Of a stretch of DNA of 64,000 bases, positions 1 to 8,360 are shown piece by piece. Position numbers and translations under genes: made by a program. The notes beneath the pieces were generated by a model that was given only the letters and a program-made list of their open reading frames with translations, was not told where the DNA came from and ran no database searches. The DNA comes from Hydrogenoanaerobacterium saccharovorans. Its GTDB lineage: Bacteria > Bacillota > Clostridia > Oscillospirales > Ruminococcaceae. Where the stretch lies: contig NZ_JACSNR010000003.1 in the NCBI RefSeq assembly GCF_016901815.1, forward strand, positions 1-64,000. Direction: 5' to 3'. Within the stretch, counting starts at the first letter, position 1, and each line of letters starts with the position of its first letter.

Positions 1-135
1 CAAACAAACTTGGCTTTCGCTTCGTCTATCTGTTCCTTTGAATTACTCTCAAAGTATTGTTCAAGGGTTCTACTTACTCGTTAGTTCCTGTTCAATTTTC
101 AAGGTTCTTCGCCGCCCTCTCGGGACAGCTTGTTT
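1..135 (-). other. rRNA operon leader (16S gene lies beyond the left edge)
   Basis: Read on the minus strand, the DNA downstream of a consensus promoter carries AAGAACCTTGAAAATTGAAC (90-110), a sequence typical of the transcribed leader of rRNA operons in Clostridia, and runs off the window edge. No 16S sequence is inside the window, so the rRNA assignment is an inference from the leader motif and promoter strength. No protein gene is convincing between 1 and 365. Confidence 0.6.
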
Positions 136-164
136 ATTATATCACGCTCAGTTTCGATTGTCAA
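136..164 (-). promoter_or_regulatory. Consensus sigma-A promoter (probable rRNA P1)
   Basis: On the minus strand TTGACA (159-164) and TATAAT (136-141) are separated by exactly 17 bases. Both hexamers match the consensus perfectly, as expected for a stable-RNA operon. Transcription runs leftward into the rRNA-type leader. Confidence 0.8.
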
Positions 165-228
165 GCACTTTTTCAAGTTTTTTCAATCTCTTTTTCAGAG
201 CGCTTCCGTCGTTCCCGACGGTTTCTTT

Positions 229-257
229 AGTTTACATCTTTTCCTGCAATTTGTCAA
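229..257 (-). promoter_or_regulatory. Possible upstream tandem promoter (P2)
   Basis: A second TTGACA (252-257, minus strand) is followed after 17 bases by TAAACT (229-234), about 90 bases upstream of the first promoter. Tandem promoters are common for rRNA operons; the weak -10 makes this tentative. Confidence 0.4.
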
Positions 258-329
258 CCCTTTTCACCAAACTTTTTCATTTTTATTTCCAACCCCTTCC
301 TCTTTCCTATTATATATAGGGCCGGAACC

Positions 330-357
330 AAAAAGCGGAGGTCTGACGACCTCCGCT
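330..357 (-). terminator. Rho-independent terminator of the kinase operon
   Basis: A perfect 10-bp stem (AGCGGAGGTC / GACCTCCGCT, 334-357) with a 4-base loop is followed on the minus strand by a run of five T. It lies just downstream of the minus-strand kinase gene that ends at 366. Confidence 0.85.
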
Positions 358-365
358 TCTTCGAT

Positions 366-1241
366 TCAGAACTCTTCATAGCTGCCAATCAGCGCCGTGG
401 TATGCAGCAGCGGCAGTTCCCGTTCCAGCAGTACACCCTCCCGGCGCGGGTACTCGTAGCTGTCGCTGGCCTTGATGCACTGGGAGATAAACTGTACCGC
501 CCGGTCAATGGCAATGGGCAGGCTGTTGCCCTGGAGCAGGCTTCCCAGCATCACGCTGGCAAAGATGTCGCCGGTGCCGGGATAGCTCCCCTGGAGCTTG
601 GGCGAGAATACCCGCCAGTACCGTCCGCTCTGCTTCTCATAGGCAGCCACACCGATCTCCCCGGGACGGGTGCGGTCCTCGGCACTGGTGAGCAGCACCG
701 TCTTGGGGCCCAGGTCAGCCAGTGCCCGGAGCCGCCGTTTGAGGTCCTCAGGCGTATCCGCATGGGACGCCGGGTCTTCGCCCAACAGGAAGGCCGCCTC
801 AGTCTGATTGGGGACAATGAGATCCGCCTCGCCGATGAGCCGGCGCATCTCCCCGATCATATCTTTAGAAATGGAACTGTACAGCGAACCGCCGTCGCCC
901 ATGACCGGGTCGATCACCACCCAGGTCTTGGGGGTGCGGAAGGTGTGGATCAGTTCCCGTACCAGTTCCACCTGCCGGGGCGACCCCAGAAAGCCGGAGT
1001 AGATGCCGTCAAATTCCAGGCCCAGCTCCTTCCAGTGACGGATAAACCCGGGAATATCCTCGGTGAGGTCCCGGAAGGTGTAGCCGTCAAAGCCGCCGGA
1101 GTGGGTGGAAAGCACCGCTGTGGGCACCGGACAGGCCTGAATGCCCATGGTGGAGAGAATGGGCAGCACATTGCAGAGGGAGGACCGGCCGAACCCGGAC
1201 AGGTCGTGAATGGCTGCCACACGAGGGATCAAAGGACGCAT
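366..1241 (-). CDS. Pyridoxamine/pyridoxal kinase-like protein (PfkB/ribokinase-like fold)
   Basis: This 291-residue protein resembles PdxK/PdxY-type kinases, which phosphorylate B6 vitamers with ATP in the cytoplasm (salvage of pyridoxal phosphate). Visible features are an N-terminal strand with HDLSGFGRSS, a central DPVMGD stretch and the C-terminal anion-hole motif GTGD (about residue 220) that binds the ATP phosphates and contains the catalytic Asp. Length is normal for the family. It follows the radical SAM gene by 15 bases on the same strand and is closed by a strong terminator, so the two probably form an operon. Substrate cannot be proven from sequence; hydroxymethylpyrimidine kinase is the main alternative. 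Confidence 0.85.
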   Translation of the reverse strand: MRPLIPRVAAIHDLSGFGRSSLCNVLPILSTMGIQACPVPTAVLSTHSGGFDGYTFRDLTEDIPGFIRHWKELGLEFDGIYSGFLGSPRQVELVRELIHTFRTPKTWVVIDPVMGDGGSLYSSISKDMIGEMRRLIGEADLIVPNQTEAAFLLGEDPASHADTPEDLKRRLRALADLGPKTVLLTSAEDRTRPGEIGVAAYEKQSGRYWRVFSPKLQGSYPGTGDIFASVMLGSLLQGNSLPIAIDRAVQFISQCIKASDSYEYPRREGVLLERELPLLHTTALIGSYEEF

Positions 1242-1256
1242 ACCCCTCCCCTCCTC

Positions 1257-2189
1257 TCAGTTCACACGGTAGGTGATGATGCCCTTGTACGGTACAACGG
1301 TGATTCCCGGGTCCTGTCCCAGCCGCTCCATGAGAGCCTGACGCTGGTCAGCGGGAATCTCCCGGGCCTCCAGGAAGCTCTCCACCTCAAACTGATTCAT
1401 GGGGTGACGCCGGGCGATGCTCAGGATCGCCTCATAGGGGTCCTCCACCTCACTGAAGAAACTGCCGGAGGTGAGCTGGTCGATGGAGATGCCGCCCAGT
1501 TCCCGAGCAGCCAGATCGATGCGCTCGGGGGCGGAGGTATGCACAAAGCCCTCGGCTGGCGGACGCACCGGAGTGTTGAGGTAAACCCGGTCATAGTCGA
1601 TGGTGCCCAGGAACTCCTTGAAGGCAGCGATGTCCTCGGGGGAATCGTTCATGCCGTCCACCAGCATGATCTCGATCCACAGCTGACCCTGGTACTCCCT
1701 GGCGAACTGACGCAGTCCCTCTGCCATCTCCGCAAACCCGATGGAACCCATGGGGCGGTCGATCTTCCGGTACTGCTCCTCGGTGACAGCGTCCAGGGAG
1801 GGCAGCACAATATCCGCCTCCATCAGTTCCCGACGCATCTCGGCGTCATAGAGCAGAGCGCCGTTGGTGATCACCGCCACCGGCTTGTCGGTTTCCTTCT
1901 TGAGCCCGGCGATGAGCTCGCCCAGACGGCTGTACAGGGTGGGTTCGCCTTCGCCCACCACCGTCACCACATCAAAGGGAATACTGCCCCGGAGATATTC
2001 CCGGAACTCCGCCAGAATCTCCTCCAGCGGGAAGAACTCCTGCCGGGTGTTGGTCATGCGCAGGGTACGCCCCAGCTGACAATAGACACAGGAATAGTTG
2101 CAGGTACGCTCGGGAATCGGGCTGACCCCCAGAGATGCGCCCAGCCGCCGGGACGGCACCGGCCCGAACAGATACTTATAACCGCTCAT
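1257..2189 (-). CDS. Radical SAM protein
   Basis: About 310 residues. The cluster motif CNYSCVYC (CxxxCxxC) near residue 25 ligates a [4Fe-4S] cluster that cleaves S-adenosylmethionine, and EGEPT downstream matches the SAM-binding GGEP-type motif. The C-terminal ~70 residues look like a small winged-helix or ruler domain. I chose the ATG at 2187-2189 (MSGYKYLFGPVPSRRLG) because AAGGGG lies upstream and the FGPVPSRRLG start is typical of this radical SAM subgroup; an upstream TTG would only add non-conserved residues. It is the first gene of the pair with the downstream kinase. Substrate unknown. Confidence 0.85.
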   Translation of the reverse strand: MSGYKYLFGPVPSRRLGASLGVSPIPERTCNYSCVYCQLGRTLRMTNTRQEFFPLEEILAEFREYLRGSIPFDVVTVVGEGEPTLYSRLGELIAGLKKETDKPVAVITNGALLYDAEMRRELMEADIVLPSLDAVTEEQYRKIDRPMGSIGFAEMAEGLRQFAREYQGQLWIEIMLVDGMNDSPEDIAAFKEFLGTIDYDRVYLNTPVRPPAEGFVHTSAPERIDLAARELGGISIDQLTSGSFFSEVEDPYEAILSIARRHPMNQFEVESFLEAREIPADQRQALMERLGQDPGITVVPYKGIITYRVN

Positions 2190-2593
2190 ACAATTCGCCC
2201 CTTGCCTCACAGATTTTCGGGAGAAATCCCGTCTGTTTCCAGTATAACCCCCGGCAGACCACCCAGGCAAACCGTCCCGCTTCCCCCTTCCATTGTCCCG
2301 AATCCGTCTTTTTGCACAGTCACAGCAGTATAAATCCCACTCTGCCTGTGCATATCAGATAGCTTTTCCTGTGGATTCCAACACCTGTACCGGAATCCGT
2401 AAGATTTCCACAATTAAAGCGCTACTCATAGAGATAAAACTGTGCAGATTGTAAAATCATATCCAAATCCAGCACCGGCATCACAGCACAGCTCTATCCC
2501 TCAGCCGTGTGCGGCAGACCATCCGGAGATCGGGTTAGTCTTTTCCGGCGCCAGGCACGGCATCGAGAGTACCGCTGCCGCTTTTTTGCGCAG
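2190..2593. other. Intergenic stretch without a convincing gene
   Basis: About 400 bases between the radical SAM start and the lyase terminator. Short open frames here have no ribosome-binding site or recognisable sequence. The region should hold the radical SAM operon promoter, but I see no clear hexamer pair. Confidence 0.5.
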
Positions 2594-2630
2594 CAAAAAA
2601 CTCCCCGGTCGAAACCGGGGAGTTTTTTAG
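2594..2630 (-). terminator. Terminator of the MalY-type gene
   Basis: A perfect 10-bp stem (ACTCCCCGGT / ACCGGGGAGT, 2600-2623) with a CGAA loop is flanked by A6 and T6, so it can work on both strands. It lies just downstream of the minus-strand gene ending at 2659. Confidence 0.85.
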
Positions 2631-2658
2631 TTCATCAAATTGATGCGTTCAGAAAGAC

Positions 2659-3849
2659 TTAGGCAAGAGCCTCGATCATTCTCTTAGCGCACTCCTCAAC
2701 CTGAGATCTCGGGCAAGCCAGGTTCAGGCGCAGGTGGGTAGCACCGTGGAAGGTACGGCCATCGTTCGGGATAACGCCCTTAGCGGTAACCTTGTCCAGA
2801 ACTTCCTGGAACTCGCAGCCCTTCTGCTTGCAGTAGTCCTCGAAGTTAACCCACAGCAGGTAGGTAGCATCGGGCAGGTGGATACGCAGGCCAGGGATAT
2901 TGGTCTCGAGTTCCTTCTTCAGCCAGATCTGGCTCTCACGGATGTAAGCGTTCATAGCGTCAACATACTGAGCACCCTCGTCGCCGTTGTAAGCGCCGAT
3001 AGCAGCATGAACAGACAGAACGTTGGCAGCGTTGTAGTGAGAAGCAACAGCAGCCTTAGCAACGCGAGCCTTCATTGCGGGGTTCCAGCATACAGAGTAG
3101 GAGCCCTGCAGACCAGCCAGGTTGAAGGTCTTGGAAGGAGCGTACATGGAGAATACGATCTCCTTAGCTCTCGGGCAGCAGGTGTGCAGCGGAACATGCT
3201 TGTGACCGCCGGTCTGGAAGTCAGCCCAGATCTCATCGGAGCAGATCAGCATGCCGTACTTATCGCACAGCTCAACAACTGCGATCATTTCTTCCTTGGA
3301 CCATACATGGCCAGTGGGGTTGTGGGGGTTGCAGAAGATCATAATGGGAGGCTTCTTCTCGATGATCTTCTTTTCCATATCCTCGATGTCCAGGGCCCAG
3401 CCATCAGCTGTTTCCTTAACAGGAGAGTAAACGATGTTACGACCGCGGTTAGCGATAGTGCTCTGGAAACCAGTGTAGCAGGTATCGTTGAGCAGGATCC
3501 AGTCGCCGGGCAGAGAGTAAGCCTCAACGAAGGAGGAAACGCCGCCCAGAACACCGTTCTGATAGTCAACCTGATCAGCGGTTACGCCGTCAACGCCATA
3601 TCTTTCCTTCTGCCACTTAGCGATACCATCGAAGTAAGCCTGAGGAATCTTGAAGTAACCGAATGCATGATGTTCCAGTCTCTTGGCCATCGCGTCAACG
3701 ATGCAGTCAGGAGTACGGAAGTCCATATCGGCAACCCACATGGGAACGATATCCTTGTTGTCCTTTACGAACAGGGGATAATCCCACTTGGTAGCGTCAT
3801 GGCCGCGTCTTTCGAAAACTTCATCAAAGAACTTAGCATCGTAAATCAT
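2659..3849 (-). CDS. MalY/PatB-type pyridoxal-phosphate C-S lyase/aminotransferase
   Basis: A class I/II fold PLP enzyme of about 396 residues, very similar in pattern to MalY/PatB cystathionine beta-lyases, which cleave C-S bonds of cystathionine or cysteine conjugates. The PLP lysine is in PSKTFNLAGLQ; NPHNPTG and SDEIWADF are the conserved cofactor-pocket motifs, and WVADMDF is the typical N-terminal signature. Two starts are possible: ATG at 3861 lies too close to the AGAAAGG site, while ATG at 3849 (MIYDAKFF) is about 13 bases from it; I prefer the latter. The gene stands alone with its own promoter and terminator. Some relatives act as aminotransferases, so the exact reaction is open. 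Confidence 0.88.
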   Translation of the reverse strand: MIYDAKFFDEVFERRGHDATKWDYPLFVKDNKDIVPMWVADMDFRTPDCIVDAMAKRLEHHAFGYFKIPQAYFDGIAKWQKERYGVDGVTADQVDYQNGVLGGVSSFVEAYSLPGDWILLNDTCYTGFQSTIANRGRNIVYSPVKETADGWALDIEDMEKKIIEKKPPIMIFCNPHNPTGHVWSKEEMIAVVELCDKYGMLICSDEIWADFQTGGHKHVPLHTCCPRAKEIVFSMYAPSKTFNLAGLQGSYSVCWNPAMKARVAKAAVASHYNAANVLSVHAAIGAYNGDEGAQYVDAMNAYIRESQIWLKKELETNIPGLRIHLPDATYLLWVNFEDYCKQKGCEFQEVLDKVTAKGVIPNDGRTFHGATHLRLNLACPRSQVEECAKRMIEALA

Positions 3850-3890
3850 TTTTAACACCATACCTTTCTCATAGCTTTCGCTTTGGTTTC

Positions 3891-3919
3891 ACTATATCAT
3901 AAACTTTGGAAATTGAAAA
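3891..3919 (-). promoter_or_regulatory. Likely promoter of the MalY-type gene
   Basis: On the minus strand TTTTCA (3914-3919) and TATAGT (3891-3896) are 17 bases apart and about 40 bases upstream of the start codon. The rest of 3920-4155 is AT-rich and shows no gene. Confidence 0.45.
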
Positions 3920-4155
3920 CCCTTCTGCATGGAAATCTATGTATTGCATAGAAACGGTCAAAACTTTTTGGGTATAATACGCATTGACGTCCTCCAGGGG
4001 CAAAATTCTGTTTACACAATACAAAAGAATGGCTGTTCAGGTTAAATTTTTATGAAATTTTAATGTGATAAAGTTGTGCGGACTGTTGAAGAAAGCTGTC
4101 GATTTTTGGTGAAATCGTCCATGAACCTGTAAAATTATATATCCTAACAAACATG

Positions 4156-4190
4156 GAAAAAGCCGGTTCCCAAGGGAAACCGGCTCCAAA
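4156..4190 (-). terminator. Terminator of the rhomboid-like gene
   Basis: An imperfect stem AGCCGGTTCCC / GGGAAACCGGCT (4161-4184, one bulged base) is followed on the minus strand by five T. It directly follows the minus-strand gene ending at 4205. Confidence 0.75.
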
Positions 4191-4204
4191 AAGCGGGATC
4201 AGGA

Positions 4205-4855
4205 TCAGAATTTCGGGGGCTGACGCATCTGGCGGCGGAACTTTTCATAGCGCATCTTGTAGCGGATGCGATCAAAGAGCTTGGGGCCGAAGAAGATCAG
4301 GAAGTTGATGAGGGAGAAAATCAGCGAAACACGGCTGGCGGTGTTGCCGATGATAAAGAGCCAGCCCAGCAGGACAGCGTCAATAATGCCCAGCCATTTC
4401 ATCTTCATGGGGATTAAGAACATGAAAAGCACTTCGGTGTCCGGGAAGAGGGCGGCACAGGCCAGCAGCAGCGAGAGATTGAGATAGTCGCTGGTGCCGG
4501 TGGAATTGGTGATGAAGGCGGCAATGATGGCGCCGATCATACCGAAGAGGTAATAGAGATTGAAGCGGGTCGTCCCCCAGTAATATTCCAGGTTCTGTCC
4601 GAGCCAGTAATAGAAGTAGATGGCGACAAAGGCAAAGAGCCCGGAGGAAGGCGGCATAAAGATAAAGGTGACAAGCCGCCAGATCTGCCCCTGCATAATG
4701 CGGTAGGGCGAGAGGGCGATCAGGGAGAAAATGGGGACATTCGGCTGGATTGCCGCGAAGATATAGAGGGCAGCCATTGTCAGGCAGATATACTGCATGA
4801 GGTTGCCGATGGAAAAGCGGTCAAATTTGCGTTCCAGTGTATCGAGCCATTTCAT
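4205..4855 (-). CDS. Rhomboid-like polytopic membrane protein, apparently non-proteolytic
   Basis: A ~216-residue membrane protein with about six hydrophobic segments. WRLVTFIF followed by a helix ending NLEYYWGTTRFNLYY matches the loop-1 and helix-2 pattern of rhomboid-fold proteins. The catalytic GxSG serine motif and the partner histidine of rhomboid proteases are not visible, so this is likely an inactive rhomboid or derlin-like protein. The start at 4855 (MKWLDTLERKF) has an upstream AGGACAGGA; the frame stays open further upstream but those residues look like noise. Transcribed divergently from the YczE-like gene. Function unknown. Confidence 0.7.
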   Translation of the reverse strand: MKWLDTLERKFDRFSIGNLMQYICLTMAALYIFAAIQPNVPIFSLIALSPYRIMQGQIWRLVTFIFMPPSSGLFAFVAIYFYYWLGQNLEYYWGTTRFNLYYLFGMIGAIIAAFITNSTGTSDYLNLSLLLACAALFPDTEVLFMFLIPMKMKWLGIIDAVLLGWLFIIGNTASRVSLIFSLINFLIFFGPKLFDRIRYKMRYEKFRRQMRQPPKF

Positions 4856-5014
4856 AGAAGAGTCCTGTCCTTTCCGGGTTCCGGCCTGGAAGAAAACGGC
4901 GGGAATCCAACTGATATCATACAACATTATGCCCGGGTGTACAACGGTTTTCACAAATAGTTTTCCGGATTCACATATTATTCACAGGAAATTTCGTCAA
5001 TTTCTCCGAAAGTC

Positions 5015-5043
5015 TTGCCAACTGTTTTATGGAATGGTAAAAT
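5015..5043 (+). promoter_or_regulatory. Promoter of the YczE-like gene
   Basis: TTGCCA (5015-5020), a 17-base spacer and TAAAAT (5038-5043) lie about 70 bases upstream of the start codon. Confidence 0.6.
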
Positions 5044-5111
5044 TTTTGTATTATCGCATCAGTTCAGTGGTTTTGCCCGTCCAGGCAGACAGACAGGAGG
5101 TTAAAAAAGCC

Positions 5112-5792
5112 ATGGTCCTTTCCTATGTAAAACGATTCCTGCGGCTCTATGCAGGACTGTTCCTCTGTGCAGTAAGTATTCTGCTGGCGATCCAGGGCGG
5201 CGTGGGTGTGACCCCATGGGACGTATTCCACATGGGGATTCAGAACATCACCGGCATCAGCTATGGAACCGTCAATATCCTGGTGGGACTGTGTATCCTC
5301 ACCACCTCCATTGTGCTGGGTGAACCCATCGGATTCGGCACCCTGTGCAACACCCTGTCGGTGGGCTATATGGTGGACTTCCTCAAGTGGCTGAACTGGG
5401 TACCGGCAGCGCCCAATGCCATTACAGGCTGCGGCATGATGGTACTGAGCCTGTTTGTGCTGGCGATGGGTTCCTTCCTTTATATAGGAGCGGGCATGGG
5501 CTGCGGACCCCGTGACTCGATGATGACTGCCTTCTCCAAGCGTCTGACCAAGGTTCCGGTGGGCCTGATCCGCGGCACCATCGAAACGGTTGTGCTGATT
5601 ATCGGTTTCTTCCTGGGCGGCCCGGTGGGAATCGGTACTGTCATCGGCATGTTCGGCATCGGCCCGGCGATCCAGATCGTCTTTAACCTCTTCCACTTCA
5701 ATGTGCGCACCATCCGTCATGAGTCGGTTCTGGACACTGTCCGCCGGCTCTCGGGCAAGACTGCCGCTGTGGCTGCCGAACCGGCAGAATAA
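5112..5792 (+). CDS. YczE/YitT-like integral membrane protein
   Basis: A 226-residue protein with about five hydrophobic helices. The pattern GVGVTPWDVFHMG near the N-terminus and its internal echo GAGMGCGPRDSMMTA is typical of the YczE/YyaS membrane family (two repeated half-domains). Members are of unknown biochemical function; one B. subtilis member affects surfactin production. The ATG at 5112 follows GGAGG (5096-5100) with 11 bases between, and a good promoter and a terminator frame the gene, so it is monocistronic. The tail is Ala/Glu-rich and probably cytoplasmic. Confidence 0.8.
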   Translation: MVLSYVKRFLRLYAGLFLCAVSILLAIQGGVGVTPWDVFHMGIQNITGISYGTVNILVGLCILTTSIVLGEPIGFGTLCNTLSVGYMVDFLKWLNWVPAAPNAITGCGMMVLSLFVLAMGSFLYIGAGMGCGPRDSMMTAFSKRLTKVPVGLIRGTIETVVLIIGFFLGGPVGIGTVIGMFGIGPAIQIVFNLFHFNVRTIRHESVLDTVRRLSGKTAAVAAEPAE

Positions 5793-5836
5793 CTTCCCGG
5801 CATATTTTCCCCGTCCCCTGCATACCATAGAATCAA

Positions 5837-5872
5837 AAGCCGCCCCGGCACCACGTCCGGGACGGTTTTTTA
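5837..5872 (+). terminator. Terminator of the YczE-like gene
   Basis: CCGCCCCGG / CCGGGACGG (one mismatch) with an 8-base loop, preceded by AAAA and followed by six T. Confidence 0.75.
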
Positions 5873-5932
5873 GCCTCTGGCGACCCCCGGCAGCCTGCAT
5901 TGAATTTTGGGGGTTCACCGCCCTCGCATAGT

Positions 5933-6425
5933 TCCCCTCTGCGGGGAGCGGCTTGCACTCATGGCTTGCGAAAATACCCTACTTCTGCGCACGCAGCCAG
6001 GCCTGGCAAATCAAGTGAACAGTGAAGAGTGAAGAATGAATAGTTTCGGTATGCCGCTTCGCAGCATGGATTCAGATGCGTCTTCCAGCCGCCATTTCCA
6101 ATCCGTGCCGCGGTGCGGCACACCTTCCCTATTCTCTCTTCTCTATTCTCTATTCTCCTCTCCCGCCCCTGCGGGAGCTGCCTTACTTCCGCCCCCGCAG
6201 CCGGGCCTGGCAGATCAAGTGAATAGTGAAGAGTGAAGAATGAATAGCTTCGGTATGCCGCTTCGCTGCATGGATTCAGATGCATCTTCCGACCACCATT
6301 TCCAATCCGTGCCGCAGTGCGGCACACCTTCCCTTTTCTCTCTTCTCTATTCTCTCTTCACTTCTCCCGCCCCTGCGGGGAGCTGACTTGTCTCTGCCCC
6401 CGCAGCCGGGCCCGGAATCATGCCG
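5933..6425 (+). repeat. Tandem copies of a GC-rich intergenic repeat
   Basis: Two units of about 204 bases follow each other (for example TCAAGTGAA at ~6011 and ~6215; AATCCGTGCCGC(A/G)GTGCGGCAC at ~6101 and ~6305), with a third partial copy starting near 6368. Each unit contains a CCCCTGCGGGGAGC-like palindrome, an A/G-rich stretch repeating GTGAAGA, and a C/T-rich stretch of TTCTCT(A/T). Open frames across it are by-products of the repeat. Related copies occur at ~12586, 22181, 22893 and 43072. Confidence 0.8.
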
Positions 6426-6491
6426 GGGTGGCATACCCCCGCACGCCCGCAATCCCAGCAGAACGTCAGAGAACCGCCCGCCGCAGGCGGC

Positions 6492-6520
6492 TTGCCAACT
6501 GCCGCCGCTTGTTGTATGAT
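6492..6520 (+). promoter_or_regulatory. Promoter of the decarboxylase/darA/holB cluster
   Basis: TTGCCA (6492-6497), 17 bases, TATGAT (6515-6520), about 38 bases upstream of the start codon at 6558. Confidence 0.6.
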
Positions 6521-6557
6521 AGGCACAGAATTTCACCCGAAAGGCGGGCATATAACC

Positions 6558-7910
6558 ATGCACACTACCCTCACTCCCCTGTTCGACGCCATCGAAGGGC
6601 TGCGCCGGCAGAATTTTTCCCGGTTCCATACGCCGGGGCATAAAGGAGCGCCCCTGGGCTTCCTCTCGGCAGTGACCCCCTGGGACTTCACCGAAGTCCG
6701 GGGCGCCGACAGTCTTTTTGAAGCCGAGGGTCCCATCGCCGAAACCGAACGGCTCTACACCGAGCTGTACGGCACAGCCGGCAGTTTTCTCAGCGCTGGA
6801 GGCAGCACCCTCTGCATCCAGGCCATGCTCCGGCTGGTGCAGCCGCTGGGACAGAAGATCCTCATCGGACGCAACGCCCATGGGTCGGCGGTATCGGCCA
6901 TGGCGCTGCTGGGACTCGAGCCGGTATGGCTCTGCCCCGGAACCGGCGCCGACCTGCTCCCCGCCCCCATCACACCGGCCCAGGCAGAGGAAGCTCTGCG
7001 CCGGAATCCCGATGCGGCGGCGGTGTATGTCACCTCGCCCGACTACTTCGGCAAGCTCACCGACATCGCCGGACTGGCGGAGGTCTGTCACCGGTACGGG
7101 GTACCGCTGCTGGTGGACAACGCCCACGGCGCCGAGCTGCAGTTCACACCGGAGAACCGTCACCCCATGCATCTGGGGGCGGATCTCTGCTGTGACAGCC
7201 TGCACAAGACCCTTCCGGTGCTCACCGGCGGAGCCATGCTCCATGTGGGCGATACGCCCCTGACCCGGCAGCATGGGTTTGTCCGGAACGCCAAGGACGC
7301 TATGCATCTGTTCGGCTCCACCAGCCCGAGCTATCTGGTGATGCTCTCGATGGACACCCTGCTCCCGGCCCTGTATGACGGCAGTTTCCGGCAGGAGGTC
7401 GCCTACACCGTCCGGCAGGTGGAAAAGCTGCGCCAGCTGGCAGCCGGACAGGGCTTTCTGCTCCCCGAGGGGGAAACGCTGCCCACCCGGCTCACGCTGG
7501 TCTATTCGCCGCTGGGCTGTACCCGGGCGGAATTTGACGCCGCCTGTACCGCCGCCGGTGTGGAGCCGGAATATCTGGCGGACCACGCCTGTGTGTTTCT
7601 CTGTTCCGCCCGGAACCGGGAGGAGGATTTCCGCCGTCTGGAAACCCTGATCCGCACCCTGCCCCACAAGGAGCCGCTGACAGTGGAAACGGGATTCCAT
7701 CTGCCTGAAACGGTGTGCGCGCCCCGGGAGGCGATTCTCTCGCCCCGGCGGACCGTGCCGCTTTCCCAGGCCGAGGGACAGACCGCGGCGGAGGTCATCA
7801 GCCGGTGTCCGCCCGGAATCCCGCTGGTGATGCCCGGTGAACGGCTGGATAAAAATATCCTGGCGGATCTAAATAAGTATGGTATTTTACAGGTGAATGT
7901 GTTAGAATAA
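6558..7910 (+). CDS. Orn/Lys/Arg decarboxylase family protein (YaaO/SpeA-like)
   Basis: A 450-residue fold-type I PLP enzyme. The N-terminal RFHTPGHKG motif (residues 22-30) and the PLP-lysine segment SLHKTLPVLTGG (Lys ~217) are hallmarks of the basic amino acid decarboxylase group; VDNAHGAE holds the aspartate that contacts the pyridine nitrogen. Substrate (arginine, lysine or ornithine) cannot be read from sequence. At 450 residues it is the short, YaaO-like form lacking the long C-terminal region of enteric enzymes. I chose ATG 6558 (MHTTLTPLFDA); upstream residues come from repeat DNA. It heads a cluster equivalent to yaaO-tmk-yaaQ-yaaR-holB-yaaT of B. subtilis, here without tmk and yaaR. 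Confidence 0.85.
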   Translation: MHTTLTPLFDAIEGLRRQNFSRFHTPGHKGAPLGFLSAVTPWDFTEVRGADSLFEAEGPIAETERLYTELYGTAGSFLSAGGSTLCIQAMLRLVQPLGQKILIGRNAHGSAVSAMALLGLEPVWLCPGTGADLLPAPITPAQAEEALRRNPDAAAVYVTSPDYFGKLTDIAGLAEVCHRYGVPLLVDNAHGAELQFTPENRHPMHLGADLCCDSLHKTLPVLTGGAMLHVGDTPLTRQHGFVRNAKDAMHLFGSTSPSYLVMLSMDTLLPALYDGSFRQEVAYTVRQVEKLRQLAAGQGFLLPEGETLPTRLTLVYSPLGCTRAEFDAACTAAGVEPEYLADHACVFLCSARNREEDFRRLETLIRTLPHKEPLTVETGFHLPETVCAPREAILSPRRTVPLSQAEGQTAAEVISRCPPGIPLVMPGERLDKNILADLNKYGILQVNVLE

Positions 7911-8021
7911 AGGCAGAGGAAGGGCAGTTTTTCCCTTTTGGGGAAGGCAGTCCTGTCCGGCTGACAGCTGGAGCCGAAGGCGATTTCCCGGCTGAACAGT
8001 ATATAAAGGGAGGCAGATGTT

Positions 8022-8345
8022 ATGAAACTTATTATTGCAATCGTTTCCAATGATGACGCCAATAAGGTTCAGTCCGAACTGACCAAGAATGGTTTCTCCA
8101 TCACCAAGCTGGCAACCACCGGTGGTTTCCTGATGAGCGGCAACACCACGCTGATCTGCGGTACTCAGGACGAAAAGGTAGACAAGGCCATTTCCATTAT
8201 CGGCGAATTCAGCAAGAAGCGCACCCAGATGGTGCCCTCGACCGCTTCCTACGGCGTTGGTATGTACACCTCGTTCCCGGTGGAAGTAACCGTTGGCGGC
8301 GCAACCATCTTTGTACTGGATGTAGAACGCTTTGAGAAGCTGTAA
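8022..8345 (+). CDS. darA: Cyclic-di-AMP receptor DarA (PII-like, YaaQ/PstA)
   Basis: A 107-residue protein with the PII-like fold of DarA/PstA, a trimeric cytoplasmic receptor for c-di-AMP. The start MKLIIAIVSNDDA, the TGGFLMSGNTTL loop and the C-terminal GGATIFVLDVERFEKL are typical. AAGGGAGG lies about 10 bases upstream of the ATG. Length is normal. It sits between the decarboxylase and holB, the position it has in many Bacillota. Its downstream target is not known from sequence. Confidence 0.92.
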   Translation: MKLIIAIVSNDDANKVQSELTKNGFSITKLATTGGFLMSGNTTLICGTQDEKVDKAISIIGEFSKKRTQMVPSTASYGVGMYTSFPVEVTVGGATIFVLDVERFEKL

Positions 8346-8360
8346 GCCGAGCCGAGGGAT

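Noticed and set aside
402-2333. A 643-codon plus-strand open frame over the kinase and radical SAM genes
   Set aside because: It is antisense to two well-supported genes and has low-complexity composition typical of a shadow frame.
5959-6327. Open frames within the tandem repeats before the decarboxylase
   Set aside because: Their sequence repeats exactly with the 204-base DNA unit, so they reflect the repeat and not a protein.
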